A stretch of DNA of 64,000 bases from Molanna angustata (taxonomy: Eukaryota > Arthropoda > Insecta > Trichoptera > Molannidae). Shown one piece after another: positions 10,911 through 35,400 of the stretch (position 1 is the first letter of the stretch; each line of letters opens with the position of its first letter). Under the pieces are notes generated by a model. It was not told the DNA's origin and did no database searches. It saw only the letters and a list, made by a program, of their open reading frames with translations. The stretch spans positions 19,679,215-19,743,214 of the forward strand of contig OY754984.1 of the NCBI GenBank assembly GCA_963576475.1, written 5' to 3'. Position numbers and translations under genes: made by a program.

Positions 10911-11910
10911 TGAACTTGTTAGTTGCCCAGAGAAGTAATACAAAAAAAGTTAGGTTATATTGGACAGTGCAGTAAATAATGCTCTCTGACCTTTTATTGG
11001 AACCTATTTTTGAATGCATATTGTCACCATATACATCAACTGACATAACAGTCACCACAAAAAAAATAGAAGTAATCTTATCACAGATAAAATAGAAGTC
11101 AAGATGCTTTTTCTTTATTAATTGGTCCTGCACCCGATATGCGAGTGATTTAAGAAACAGATACTTAAACTATCAGAGCCATTTTTACCCGACAATTTTA
11201 CAGAGCATTTGGAGCGTATACTTGACGTTTAATCTAAACGCGACAGAGTGTCTATTTCCGGTCATTCTGAACGGCTTAGAGCGTCACTAAGTGCACTCGG
11301 CGATCATTCTGAACGCACTCCAGAACATCCACTTAGCTATAAATGAAATTTATATGTATGATTATTTAAAGGTGGCAACACCATACTTCTTTGTTTTGGT
11401 TTGTAAAGAAAACCACTTTTGACTCTCTATTTCAATAATGGTAATGCAGAGATTAGGCGGACGGTCTTTTGCTTTAAGGCCCTTGTATACCCTGGGTATA
11501 CGGATGTACGCAAAAATGAACACTAAATTACCTTCTAATGTATGAAACATGAAAAAATATTGTATATCACCTGATATGTGATATACAAAAATGGTAAAAT
11601 TTAGAGGTTTTTTTTAAATAGCAAGAATAGTTATTAAAATATTATAATAATAAGAAACTCAGCCGGTACATTTTCATATTCTCTATTGATTGATGTAAAA
11701 ATCTACTTAATAGGTCATGTAGTTTTTTAGTTACTTACAATAAAAAAATAAAAAAGGGTTTTACTAAAGCTAAATTTACAAGAAAAGTATTAAACAAAAC
11801 CATAAAAACTCGTAGAATAAAGATGAACATACAAACTGTTCCTTATTTTAAAGACATATCTTTTGGGGGTATTAGGGAAATTATTTTCAAAATATAATAT
11901 ATAGCCTAAC
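10911..11910. other. AT-rich intergenic with one repeat fragment
   Basis: No coding exon is seen. 11205-11335 contains CATTCTGAACG twice plus GCACTCGGCGATCATTCTG, the same vocabulary as the termini of the element at 21408-23220, so it is probably a fragment of that family. The rest is AT-rich and featureless. Confidence 0.4.
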
Positions 11911-12644
11911 GCGACGTCCACGTAGGCGATTCAAAGCGAACGCGATTGCGAAGCGATGCGGATACAAGCGAATTCAATGCGATGCGGTGCGACGCGGCGG
12001 CTCTGTCTTACGTGTGCGCGAATCGTTCCCTCTGCCACCAGCTACTGTCATGGATGTACGTATATAAAATACTCAAGAAGTATGTACGGGAGAAGTGAAA
12101 CTAATATTGTGTACTTAGAGAGGCATATTTATGGGGAATATCACAATTTGTATGAAGAATTACGTGATCTTGAATTAATAAATGAGACTGAATTTACATC
12201 TTTCCGGGAAACATATCAAAATTTGACATTTGTGCAAGGGAGAGAAAACTTCAAAGTGTGTTTTGAACAACATCCTATTGTAAAATAGCAATAATAAATA
12301 AATGTGTTTACTTGAATTCCCATTTATTTTTGCCAAATTTTCCCGTTTGCGGTTAAAAATTATCATAAACGGTTATGATAATTTTTATTTCTTTTGTCCC
12401 ATAATATGGGATGTTCATGGACAGAAGTAATTTCTGTTTCTGACATGTCAAAAACAATGGCACCGCTTTCAATTCGCGCAAAAATATCAAACCAACTGAT
12501 CGCGTTCGCTTCGCATCGCGCCGCATCGAAACTTACTCGCGGTCGATAACGTAGGACACTTCCATAGTTACCGACTGTTTGTTATTTTCGCGCAGCGCCG
12601 CGCCGCTTCGCATTCGCTTTGAATCGCCTACGTAGGACGTCGCG
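11911..12644. mobile_element. PIF/Harbinger-type element with TAA duplications
   Basis: Terminal inverted repeats begin CGCGACGTCC on both ends and continue as ACGTAGGCGATTCAAAGCGA (the right end has one extra T). Both sides are flanked by TAA (11908-11910, 12645-12647), the 3-bp TWA duplication of the PIF/Harbinger superfamily. The ends are very GC-rich in an AT-rich setting. The 734-bp interior has one 110-residue frame (11956-12288) with GEYHNLYEELRD, which loosely resembles the region before a Harbinger transposase catalytic domain. It carries no DDE core and is non-autonomous. Confidence 0.7.
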
Positions 12645-12647
12645 TAA

Positions 12648-13531
12648 TAGTGATGCAAAAGAGAGAAAGAAAAAAAAAGATTTTTACTAAAAATAAATGT
12701 ATTTTAAGATATTCCTATAATAAAAATAATACCGTGAAATGTAAAATAAATCAGGATATTGCTATTCACAGCAGTTTAAATAGATACAAAAATATTGTTT
12801 AATTTATTATGGAACTAAACTTAACCTAAATGTTTTATCATATACTTACCATCAATCCTAGCGTACCTTGTATTTTTTTCATATATATAAATATGTATGT
12901 ATGTGCTTTTGAAATTGCTAAAAAGTAGACAAAACATTCATCAATTGATAAAATTACAATATTATTTTAGAATATCATACACACGACATTGTTTTTTCCA
13001 TCAGTTGTTCATCACGCATTCTTACAACAAGTATAAAAACTTTGAACCAAGTACAAGCACATATTTTTCTTCTGTTCACACACCGATTGCATTCTCCACT
13101 CAATTGGTGAGTGACCATATTGAACACAGTTAATATCTGCGTTATTTCAAATACTTCTTCATTGTACATTGAATACCAACTAAATCTTAGTGTAGCATAC
13201 GCAATACCACACCGAAAGCCAATGGTTTCGTATACAGTTAACTATTGATAAAATGAAACAATCTACAAATGTTAATGAAATATAGAAAAACCCAGCAGCT
13301 TTGTATGGAGCAGAAACATGTAAATTAGTAAAAAGTCTCCGGAACGTGTATTCCGAATCTCACGGACAGCCAGGAATATATAAACGTCTACATGTTTGCA
13401 TTTCAAGAGATTGTATATTGTACAAATTGTTTAGGAGCATTTATTGTTTTTTTTGAAAACAGTTTATTTCAATCTCAGTGGACACCACAAAGTAATGAAT
13501 ATACGGCAACAAACCGCTGTCTATTATTAAA
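12648..13531. other. AT-rich intergenic, nothing recognised
   Basis: I read both strands for coding exons, splice-flanked hydrophobic leaders and inverted repeats and found none convincing. Confidence 0.4.
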
Positions 13532-14535
13532 GGTGCTGCCTCCCTGACCAGCCAGGACAGACAGTTTATTTAGTATTCACACCAATTTAGTTATTTTATT
13601 TTAATATTTTAGTTACTTTTTTAATATATAATGCAACTAGCTCACGCCAGTCGCAATTGTAACTACAAAAAAACCTAACCAACCTATTTTTACCAAACTT
13701 TTGTAGGTTAGGTTTAAAAAATCGATGTACATCCTAGGACAGAGATTATCATACTTATTCCTTTTACCGCCCCCTTTGAAAATTAATTATTTTTCAGCGC
13801 CCCCAATTTTTTATACACTCCTTCATTCATACCATAACGGCATATCCCACAATGTGGGGTAACCAGCGAAAGGTGTGCGGGTGTGCATTGCCTTATAAAA
13901 GGGAGCACAACATATCTGTGTATACCCACACACCAGTCTCGTCTCACCTAAAAAGGCACTATATTCAGAATGGGTGTTATACACTCTTAAAATTTAAAAA
14001 CCACATTTCATTACTTTAATTAATTTAGTTATAGTGTGCTAAGTCAGTCGGTTCTGGTGTTTAAACTTACATTCTAAACTAGAATTTTTTACGAGTGAGA
14101 GCAATTAAAACGCTACTTTATAATATTAAGAATATAATATTTTAATCAAATTAAAAGAAACAATATAGATTGGTAATCAATTTTAGTTTAAAAACTAATC
14201 TAATCAGATGGATGAATTTGATGATTTTTAACAAGTTTATTGATATCAGGTTCGATTTTACTCAAAAACATCAGTAGGTATCATACAGGATACAAATATA
14301 AACTAGCTATTCGATTTTGAGTAGTAGGTAGGTTTTAATTTTCGTGAAATTTAAAAAATAAAGTAAGTGAAATTACAAATCAACTATCGCCCCCCTACAC
14401 CACGCCAACGCCCCCCATTTTTTTCTGGGCCCCTTAACGCCCCCCTCTAGGTCTCCAACGCCCACAAGGGGGCGTTATCGCCCACTTTGAGAAAGACTGT
14501 CCTAGGATATCCTGGCTGGTTAGGGAGGCAGTTAG
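13532..14535. mobile_element. Inverted-repeat DNA element with 9-bp flanking repeat
   Basis: CTGCCTCCCTGACCAGCCAGGA (13536) pairs with the inverse at 14510-14531 (CTGCCTCCCTAACCAGCCAGGA). The flanks share ATTATTAAA (13523-13531 and 14536-14544), a possible 8-9 bp target duplication of hAT type. The interior has unusual runs of CGCCCCC near 13780 and 14390-14480. A minus-strand copy of the LINE-like 3' repeat lies at 13826-13985. No transposase is seen. Confidence 0.5.
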
Positions 14536-14544
14536 ATTATTAAA

Positions 14545-15295
14545 TTGAAATTCGTCCAGGGAGGCAAGTCCGGTCAAATGGCAAAATGAAAACGCTCCGT
14601 TTAAAAAAAAAGACAGTAATAAATCAAATAAACCAAACATGACATAATAAGAGATATAAGTTGGCACAATGTATAAATAAATGTGCGTCCAGCGCTTTTC
14701 ATAAAAATAGTAAACGCAAAAACTGGTATGCCACCAATTCCGATGAACTTATTATACTTCATTTAGTTGGTAAATTGGCCAATAGGTTTCAAAAGTTAAA
14801 TACAAGTACATTAAAAGACATGTGCACTATATTTTTGACACAACAAATTGTCCTGCTAAGATATTATGCAAATAACCCAACGAAAAAGACTAACATGTTT
14901 TATTTTTTATGTTGCATTTGAATAGTAAACATTACTGTTCTGTATTGAATTACATGAGTACCTTCCGGTGTTGAGTATTGTCAAATGGGGTTGTTAGTGT
15001 GTCATGGGCTGTCAAAAGGTTCATACATCATACGTGAGATCATTAATAAATATAATTACATTCCAGTTTTTCTATTAGTTTGAAGTCATACAATTTTTTT
15101 AATGCAATTTGAAACCCCGAAAGGTGGACGATGAATTAAAACCTAAAAAATAAGCTTCACTACACCGCTAACGCTAGTGAAAAGTGGAGTAAAACTCATA
15201 AAAAAAAGTTCCGTAAAAATATGATTTCTGGGGGACTGCGTAGTACAAAAATTCAGAAATCAACACCTATGGCTAGTTTGGTTTCCTTTGATATA
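14545..15295. other. AT-rich intergenic, nothing recognised
   Basis: Only short accidental reading frames occur. No repeat shared with the rest of the window is evident. Confidence 0.35.
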
Positions 15296-15489
15296 TTCAC
15301 ATCAATGATGAAAATTTCATAATTATTCATAATATGTCTGATTCAGTAACTTTTTAAGAACGTTCCGACCAAAATAGGTACGTTCCTATTCCATTTAGTC
15401 CAAGTTGATATTTTATAACGCTGAAATAAGACCGTAAATCTAAAATCTGCAATTTTAGAACGTTTCTATTTTAGTTCCAATAGTTACTG
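15296..15489 (+). repeat. Half of the 62755-63116 foldback element
   Basis: The sequence from TATTCATAATATGTCTGATTC through AACGTTCCGACCAAAATAGG to CCAATAGTTACTG matches the right arm of the foldback element at 62755-63116. The other arm is absent. Confidence 0.65.
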
Positions 15490-15509
15490 TAATAGTATTG
15501 CATCATAAC

Positions 15510-16205
15510 TACAAAACGAATCATTTTGAAAAAAATAACTTAGATGGTTAGCATATTTATAAAGAAAAATATACCCTAACTTTTTTAGAAAAATAATAAG
15601 TACCTATACCCCGATTTTTGACATTTATCTTATATTTCTAAAAAACTATAAGGCGTCGAGCAATATATATTTTTTTAAAAAAAAGAAGACAAAAATATCT
15701 GGAAAAATATGTCGCGACATTTGCATCAATGCTTCAGATTTAATAAAGAAACCTAAAAAACTTATATTTCGCGAAGGCGCTGAACGGAAAATAATGTTTT
15801 AAATAATGTTGCCGTATGGCAATTTCTTCCAACTAACCAGTGTTTCCAGCCCAGAGAAGCAATATTTGCGTGAGAAATAAATTTAAATAAATTTCTCCTC
15901 TGCTGGGAATCGAACCCAGGACGCCCGCACAGAAACCAAACGGTTTACCAACTGTGCCACGGCGGTCGGCATTGATGCAAATGTCACGACATATTTTTCC
16001 AGATATTTTAGTGTTCTTTAATTTAAAAAAAAATATAAAGCTCTACGCCTTATACTTTATTAAAAATATAAGATAAACATTGAAAATTGGGGTATGCCAT
16101 TTTTTTTCTACAAGAAATTATTCAGGACATTATCAAAAAGTCAAGGAATATTTTTCTTTACTAATACCCAAACTATCTAAGTTTTTTTCATAATGATTTG
16201 ATTAG
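15510..16205. mobile_element. Long inverted-repeat element carrying a SINE
   Basis: 15515-15742 and 15971-16200 are inverse copies of about 225 bases each (for example AAATATCTGGAAAAATATGT with GACATTTGCATCAATGC, mirrored on the right). The centre contains the SINE at 15806-15968. This is a foldback-type MITE just beyond the 3' end of CDK1, with no coding capacity. Confidence 0.65.
15806..15968 (-). repeat. SINE family 2, copy b
   Basis: The minus strand has the tRNA-like head (GTGGCACAGTTGGTAAACCG, then GGGTTCGATTCCCAGCAGAG) and a tail cut off at ATTGCCATACGGCAA. It is nested between the arms of the long inverted-repeat element. Confidence 0.75.
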
Positions 16206-16436
16206 TAATAATGATAGAATATCAAATTGAAATATAGCATTGGTGTTACCAGTTAAAGAATTACAGATAAAAATTTAAAAATACACCTGTATCACATAAC
16301 AAGCACCATACACATGATATTAAAAAATGTTCTGTAATTGGCACAGACGATAATAAGTATTATACATTTTTTTCCAGGACTCCGTCCCATGCAAATTAAA
16401 CGTAACCTTAACTACGAACAACGATTAGTCAATGAG

Positions 16437-28154
<11,718 letters not shown>

Positions 28155-28290
28155 ATATTATAATAATAATCAGGACAATTTATAAAGCGCCGTTTAGTGA
28201 CAACCATGGTCACCTCAAGGGCGCTTTCAGTTTGCGAAAAAATAAATTAAAATTAGACCTATAGCTAACACATTGGAAATAGTGTAACAC
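28155..28290 (-). repeat. LINE 3' UTR fragment with (ATT)n tail
   Basis: This is the inverse of 58300-58415: both contain GCAAACTGAAAGCGCCCTTG and AATTGTCCTGATTATTATTA. It is the 3' end of an L2/CR1-like LINE, and coding sequence survives only in the second copy. Confidence 0.65.
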
Positions 28291-28348
28291 AAAACTTAAA
28301 AATACGTAAAAATCACAAATCAATCTAGTTATACATTTTATATAATCC

Positions 28349-29531
28349 TGTTATCGCATATAACAAAGAAGAGCGTTGATAAAAGTGTTTAAATGCCGGC
28401 TAGTCAATACAATAATTAAATATGGTGGAGACGAAAGAACGTGTTGAGCGTATAAATAAAACAATGCTTTAATTGACAGAAATACACGCGTAATAGTAAT
28501 TATCGGTTAATAAAAATTGCTGTAAAATTAAAAAGGAAATTAATTAGAAAACCAGTGATGACGGCCGCTGAAAAGAATTATTACATACAGGAAATACACG
28601 TGGAACAGAGAATAATAGTGCTGAAAAGAATAATCAAATACATGAAATGCACGTGTAATATTGATGACAATCTTGCTAAAATAAATTACGAAACGAAACA
28701 TTCAGAGCAAGGAAAACAAATAATAATAAATCAGAAAGATCTTACTAACCGCTGCTCTCGTTCCGGGTCTATAGATGAAACACTTACACTACATAATATC
28801 ACTTTTTATTAATTGAAAATAACTTAAAACTATCTTAAATTCACCCCTCGTTGGTTATATGGACCTAAAACACACTTATTCACTATTATACGATTATTTA
28901 AGTTATGTTTATTCTTAAAAGTTATTTTTAATAGTAACTTAAACTATCTTAAATTCACCCCTCGTTGGTTATATGGACCTGAAACACACTTATGCACTAC
29001 CATGCAAATATGAAATTTAATGCTGAGTATCAAGCAGACGCCTCGCAGAGATAAGATTTTCTCTTTCAACGTTCGCGGTCTACGTTTGTTTTAAAAAATA
29101 TATATAAGTTATCTTTCGTACGCGTGAGTTAAAATTCGTCTATCCCGACCAAGCGTCCACTCAAAAACTGATTCAAACCAGCTATCGCGTCCACCGCTGG
29201 AGACAGGGGGGGGAGGAGCTACCCCACCGCGCGGCGGGGCGCGTTCTACCATCTACCAATAGGAAGCCTCCATTTCACCTACCAAGTTAGAAAGTATAAA
29301 GTTCCAGGAATATGCATTGAATATATAATTATTAGAAATCACATATTTACAAAATATAAGCATTGTTTAACCACATTAAGGACCCAAAGACCCGTTAATA
29401 TGATAAAACCAGTATAAGAGAAAGTTTTCCAAGAATCAAGGTATTTTGTTGAAACAAAATAATATATGTTTGGCTTCTATGCTACCATAACCCATGGTAA
29501 TATTTTGATCATAATACCTATGTATATATCA
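28349..29531 (-). repeat. Gypsy 3' LTR
   Basis: 1183 bp, TG...CA, nearly identical to the split copy at 37598-37989 plus 40728-41520. It contains an internal direct duplication with a ~118-bp period (ATCTTAAATTCACCCCTCGT at about 28830 and 28948). A GC-rich block at 29200-29240 includes a run of seven G. As the 3' LTR it faces CDK1, whose ATG lies about 1 kb further on. Confidence 0.92.
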
Positions 29532-29552
29532 ATCGGCCCTCTTTTTTTGATC
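29532..29552 (-). other. Gypsy polypurine tract
   Basis: The minus strand reads TCAAAAAAAGAGGGCCGAT directly against the 3' LTR. A purine run abutting the LTR is the plus-strand priming site of LTR retrotransposons. Confidence 0.7.
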
Positions 29553-29608
29553 AAGATATACCATGTGAAGACCAAAGAAACCAAACATCATGTAAGTAGA
29601 CAAAACTA

Positions 29609-30394
29609 TTATGCCGGAGCTGAACGAATCTCATCGGCATGAACTTTAACAGGCTTCCCGCGACGTTCTACCCAGTAAACGTGTCCTCTTCCGATGGGCA
29701 ATAAGATCCGATGCGGACCACTCCATTTAGGAGCAAATCCAGCGTGAAAACCGGTATTCATATCAGACTGAGGGTGTTCTCTAATTAATACAGCCTGCCC
29801 TATATCGTATTTCGAAACCGTATCATTATCAGGTGCGTAACGTTGTCGATATTCCTCCTGAGACGCTCGTATTTCGTTATCTAACTGGGTACGCTCACGT
29901 GCTCCCGCTGTTGGGAAGATATCTCCATCGGGAGAATGAATCATCCATTCACCTGGACGGGGAATGTCGTAACCTAATAATGCCGTGCTAGGAGATACGC
30001 CTGTTGACTCATTACGACGACCACGTAACGCATATAAAATAGTCGGTAAATGTTCATCCCAACGATTATGAGGTTGACCTTGTAAATAAATACGCAACGC
30101 TTTCTTAATTTCTTGGTTTCTACGTTCCGTAATATTCGCTCGTGGATGGTACACTGCCGTTGTCCAGTGCAAACATTGCCATCTATCTAGTGCGCTGGTC
30201 CACAAACGATTCTTAAAATTAGTGGCATTATCCGACAAGATCGCTTTTGGATATCCGTAACGAGAGAATACGTCATCTTCTAATATTTTAATTATAATCG
30301 GAGCTCTACTCGATCGTACCGCAAACGCTTCCACCCATCGTGTATATAAATTCGTAACTACTACAATAAAACGCTTGCCGTGTGTGGATATGGG
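29609..30394 (-). pseudogene. Gypsy pol, 3' part: integrase core and C-terminus
   Basis: This carries the second catalytic Asp of the integrase D,D-35-E triad (ILSDNATNF) and the Glu (NITERRNQEI). A C-terminal GPY/F-like module follows (GPHRILLPIGRG...ADEIR), then a stop. The first Asp lies in the 5' part at 32446-35621. The two parts were separated by the LINE at 30399-32441; both halves are multiples of three around it, so the frame was intact before insertion. The remaining frame has no internal stop. Confidence 0.88.
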
Positions 30395-30398
30395 ATAT

Positions 30399-32441
30399 AA
30401 TAATAATAATAATAATAAACCGTTTATTTGTTGTCATTATTGTTACATCAAACAAAAAAAAAATATATATACAAAATTTTGAACTAAAATTGACAACAAA
30501 AAGGCTATTGCTCAGCTGCGCACTACCAGGTATCCCTGGAGTGCTGCTGGTTTTCAGCAAAGCCTTGGGACAACACAAAACATTGAGGACAGACCACATG
30601 TCATGACCTATAAAGATTTAATAGTAATTAAAAATAAAATAAAAATAAAATGTATTTCTTCCTTCTCTTTTTTCACTGCTGGAACCCTTGTTGGTTCAAT
30701 AACCATATCTTGCAGTGTTTCTTAAAACTCTGCAAAGAGTTCATCGCACGTATGTTCTGCGGCAACTCATTCCAGTACTTTGAGGAAGCATACCTAAAAC
30801 TACCCTCGAATGCGGAGGTTCGATGTCTGGGGAGAACGAGTAAATGGCCTCTCTGTCGCGTTGAGTGGACGTGCAAATCACGTGACCACTGTAGTCTATC
30901 AAACAGATAGGAAGGAGAACGTTTCTTTATCACACTATGTAGTTGACAAAGAAAGTGCAGCTTCCTTCTGTTAGACATGTTCAGAATCCCGTGCCGATTA
31001 AGATAAGGTGATATGTGTGCTCGTCTAGGTATATTGAAGCAAAATCGGGCACATGCATTCTGTACGCGTTGCACTTGTTTTTGTGTTTTTTTTTAACAGA
31101 GACGTACCATATATCGAATCCCCGTAGTCCAATATTGAGAGAACCAAACTATCAGTAAGCAACCTGCGAACACCCGTTGCAATGTATGGACGGATCTCAT
31201 ACAAAAGACGCAACCTCGAAAAACACCATTGCGTTTTTTTATTAATGTGCTCCTCATATCTTAATCTTTCATCCATTATGATGCCAAGATTCCGCGCCGA
31301 TTTTACAAAAGGGATGATGTTACCATTTAGCTGAACTTTGTTGGTGCTGTTTTTTACAGCATTGATTTTATGCTGTGAGCCGATTATTATTGCAATAGTT
31401 TTTTTGGGGTTAAGAGCTAGTGCATGGTCTTGTGCCCATGTCAGAATTCTTTCCAGATCACTGTTCAACATACCCACAGCAGACCCCGCATTGCGCTCCT
31501 CAAAAGATAAATACAATTGTGTATCATCTGCGTACATATGTGATTTGCAGAATCTGAGAGCATGCATCATGTCCGATGTGTATATGGCAAACAGCAATGG
31601 CCCAAGTATAGAACCCTGAGGAACTCCACGAGTCAGTTCAACAGCAGATGACAAAATTTCGCCGCATGCTGTGCGCTGCGTTCTGTACCGAAAATAGCTT
31701 TGAAACCATTCGACAGTGTCATATGCGAAACCAAAGTATCGCAACTTTTCAATTAGAAGTGGAATACTTAACATGTCGAATGCTTTAGAGTAATCCAAGA
31801 GTACTATTATTGAGGTTTTTCCATCATCACCAGATGCATGCAAGTCGTCTGTAATACATTGCAACGCAGATGTGGTGCTATGGCCCTTACGAAACCCGGA
31901 CTGATGAGGAGGCACTATTTCACATCTTTCGGTGTATTTCACTACTTGATCATAAACGACCTTTTCAAGTACCTTCGAAAGTGTAGGAAGTATGCTAATA
32001 GGTCTAAGATCGTTTAATCCCACAATAGGATTCTTTTTGGGAAGTGGTTTGACTATAGCATTTTTCCACACCTCAGGTACAGTGCCAGATATAAGTGACT
32101 TATTTACTATGTTTGTAATAGTACCTAGAGCATGAGGTAAAATGAGTTTTATCATATTAACGTTTATATTGTCGCAACCGGTTGCATTTGTTTTGATACT
32201 ACTTATATGTTTTGCTATGGTGTTTTCATCCACAATATGAAACTTAAACGAGAGTGAGGTGGAAAATTTGTTTGTCTTATTATAATTAAGAAGGTCCGTA
32301 CTATGTGAATGATTATGATCCAAGTTTAAAAAGTGTTTATTGATTATCTCAGGGTTATTTAACTCTAAAGGTATTTCATGTGTTTTTACTTTGTGTTGTA
32401 AGGTATTTTCTAGCGATTTCCAGAGTTTTTTTGAATCTCTA
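30399..32441 (-). mobile_element. 5'-truncated LINE inserted in gypsy pol
   Basis: About 2.04 kb, flanked by ATAT (30395-30398, 32442-32445) and ending in a (TTA)n tail. Coding sequence (32323-31025, then 31074-30673) covers the RT: NDLRPISILP, QSGFRKGHSTT, LDYSKAFD, GVPQGSILGPLLF, and YADDTQLYLSF as catalytic box. After a one-base frameshift in a T/A homopolymer near 31085 comes the C-terminal region (YWNELPQNIRAM). The endonuclease domain is absent. General motifs fit the CR1/L2/Rex1-like groups; the clade is uncertain. Confidence 0.88.
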
Positions 32442-32445
32442 ATAT

Positions 32446-35400
32446 GGTCCCATCAAATCGATTGCGCATACGTCAAATGGTTTATGTACGTGAGTATTAC
32501 CTAATGGGGCCGCAGGACGAGTCGGTACGGCTCTCGATAGAGCACACGTCATACATGCTCTCACATATTGCTCAACGTCAGTACGCATGTTCGGCCAAAA
32601 GAAATGGCGTGCCGCAGCACGAGTCGTTTCTTTAGCTCCGGGATGACCTGCCACACGATTATCATGATACGTAGATATAACCTTCAAAACCATCGATCGG
32701 GGTACAAATAAACGCATATCATCATCCGCAAATTTTCTCCAAAGATAATCACCTAATAACGCATAATCACGTAAATATTGTTGTTCGTGACGTGCCGTCG
32801 ATGTATTTGGTCGAGATAATAATATACGCAACCTATTTATACGTCGTTGTACGTCGGTATCTCTTTTCTGTCGTAACCGTATTTCTTCCGCAAGACTTAC
32901 ATCTACTACCTCAACATCGTCGGATGACTCAACCGCGTCCGGCTGGTCCTCCGTCACCTCCGTTTCATCTTCCGTTTGATGTACTTGTGCCGTTATCTCA
33001 TTCGTTTCCGTTGATGGGTACATCATGCGACTTAAATCTTTTGTGTCTGCCTCCGTTACTATTGGGGACGATTCGGGATTTCGGGATAACGCATCAGGGA
33101 GTTCATTTTTACGACCGGGACAATGTTCAACTGTAAAATCAAATTCCTGTAAGAGGAGTGCCCATCTGATGAGCTTTGCCCTATCATTTTTCGCCGTATT
33201 CAACCATGTTAATGCTTTATTATCCGTGCGTAGCTTAAACGATCGTCCTTCTAAATACGGACGATATCTTTTAATGGCCCATACGGCCGCAAACGCTTCC
33301 TGCTCATTCGAATGCCATTTTTGTTCGGCCGGTGAAAAACGCATACTCGCATATGATATAACATCCCGTTCTCCGTCAGAGCGTGGATGATATAATACGG
33401 CCGCAATACCTAACTTACTCGCGTCTGTTTGTAAAATGAATTCGCGATTAAAATCGGGTCGTGACAATTTTAACGGTTGTGACATAGCCAACTTAATATT
33501 ACGCATAGCGGTATCGGCTTGGCTATTCCACCGATACGGCCGATTAACTTTTAATAAATCGGTTAACGGAGCAGCAATCTCAGAGAATCGCGGTACATAC
33601 TCTCGTAACCAATTACACAGTCCTAAGAAGCCACGTAGTTCTTTACGAGTTCGCGGAGCTGGTGCAGAGAAAATCTCCTTGCAATGAGACATTTGAGGAT
33701 AATTTCCTTCCGCAGTAACAACATGTCCCAAATACTCTATTTCTGACGTGGCTAATTTACATTTATCAGGCGAGCATCTCAACCCGAACTGATCTAACCT
33801 TTCAAAAACCAGTCTTAAGTGATGAAGATGACTCTCCCAGTCAGAAGAATAGATTACAATATCGTCTATATATACAATGCAAAATTCTCTTAGATAACCG
33901 GCAAGAACCTGCTGACACATCGCTTTCTGAAAGCAGCTCGGGGCTCCCTTAAGTCCGAAGGGCATAACCTTAAATTGATATAACGCACCGTCAGGAGTAG
34001 AAAATGCCGTATATGGTTTAGAAGCAGGATCGAGAGGCACTTGCCAATACCCCTTTGTTAAATCTAACGTGGAAAATATCCTTGCGTTTCCGAGATCCTT
34101 TAATGTTTCGTGGATGACCGGTAAAGTGGAGACCTCGCCCTCAGTGACGTCATTTAACCGACGGAAGTCTACACAGATACGATAGTCATTATCTCCCTTT
34201 TTCGGAGCCATCACGATAGGAAAACAATACGGAGATCTACTCGCTTCGATTACGTCATCAGTTAACATTTCTTCGATTTGTTTATGTAAATTACGTTTCT
34301 TAGCGTCTGATAAACGGTACGGTGGGATACGAATGGGTGTCTCATCTTTCAGCCGGATAACGTGCGGCTGCAAGCGAGCAGGGCCTGCATATGGGGTAAA
34401 TAAAGCATTAAATTCTCGCAATATTTTATGTAATTCATTTTTTTCCGCATTAGATAAGTCGTTCGTAATATTTGGTAACTGTACGTTAGTTAAATTTGGT
34501 TGACGCTTCGTTGAATGAAAATATGCCGTAATTCTTTCCTTCTTGCCGAAATACAACGCTCCACGAATAAAATCAATCACGCCGTGTTCCGCTATTAACC
34601 AATCTATACCTAATATTACGTCATCTCGGAGACCGTCGACTACTAAAAATTCGTTTTTTATCTTAACGTCTGCTATCGAGCAGTCTATTTCAGCTTTCGC
34701 TACTACCGTCATTTTGGCCGAAGCAGGTGCAAGATTTAAACTCTTTACATCACAAAATTTTCTTCTATACTTGTGTACTAAATCTGCACGAATTAAACTG
34801 TGAGAGGCGGCAGAGTCTACTAACGCTACATAGAGACGATCATCGATCGTCACGCTTATCCGTGGGAGGCTAACTTTACCAATCGCACATACACCGTCTA
34901 CTTTATGTTCTAGTTCGCAAATTCCGTCACTGTACTCCTCTTCGTACCTACTCATCACTTTCGCCATCTCATTACTACCCAGCGCAACTACTGCAGTACC
35001 TAACTTGTGATCCGGCGCGACAACCGGTTTCCTTTCTTCGAACTCCTCTGACGCAACTACCAGCTTCTCATCATCCGACGTACCTGACGCAACTATCAAC
35101 TCCCTATCGTTCAACATATCTACCAACTCTACCTCCGACGCGAATTTCGAACTATCTCGTATGTAACCTGCCTTCTCATTATTAGTCTCCGCGGTTTCAA
35201 TGCTATCCTCATCATCTTCTCTATGCACATCAGCCTCTACCACAATCTCAGTAAAACCTACAGAGTTTTGATCGCCTATTTCTACCATTACTTCATCAAC
35301 ATATTCAATCTTTTCATTATTAGCCTCCACGGTCTCAATGCTATCATCCTCTCTATGCACATCAGCTTCTACCACCATCACAGCAAAACCTACAGATTTT

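Noticed and set aside
28555..28812. 85-residue plus-strand frame in the gypsy LTR
   Set aside because: It is antisense to the element, lies wholly in the LTR and has low complexity; only the LINE fusion in the other LTR makes it look larger.
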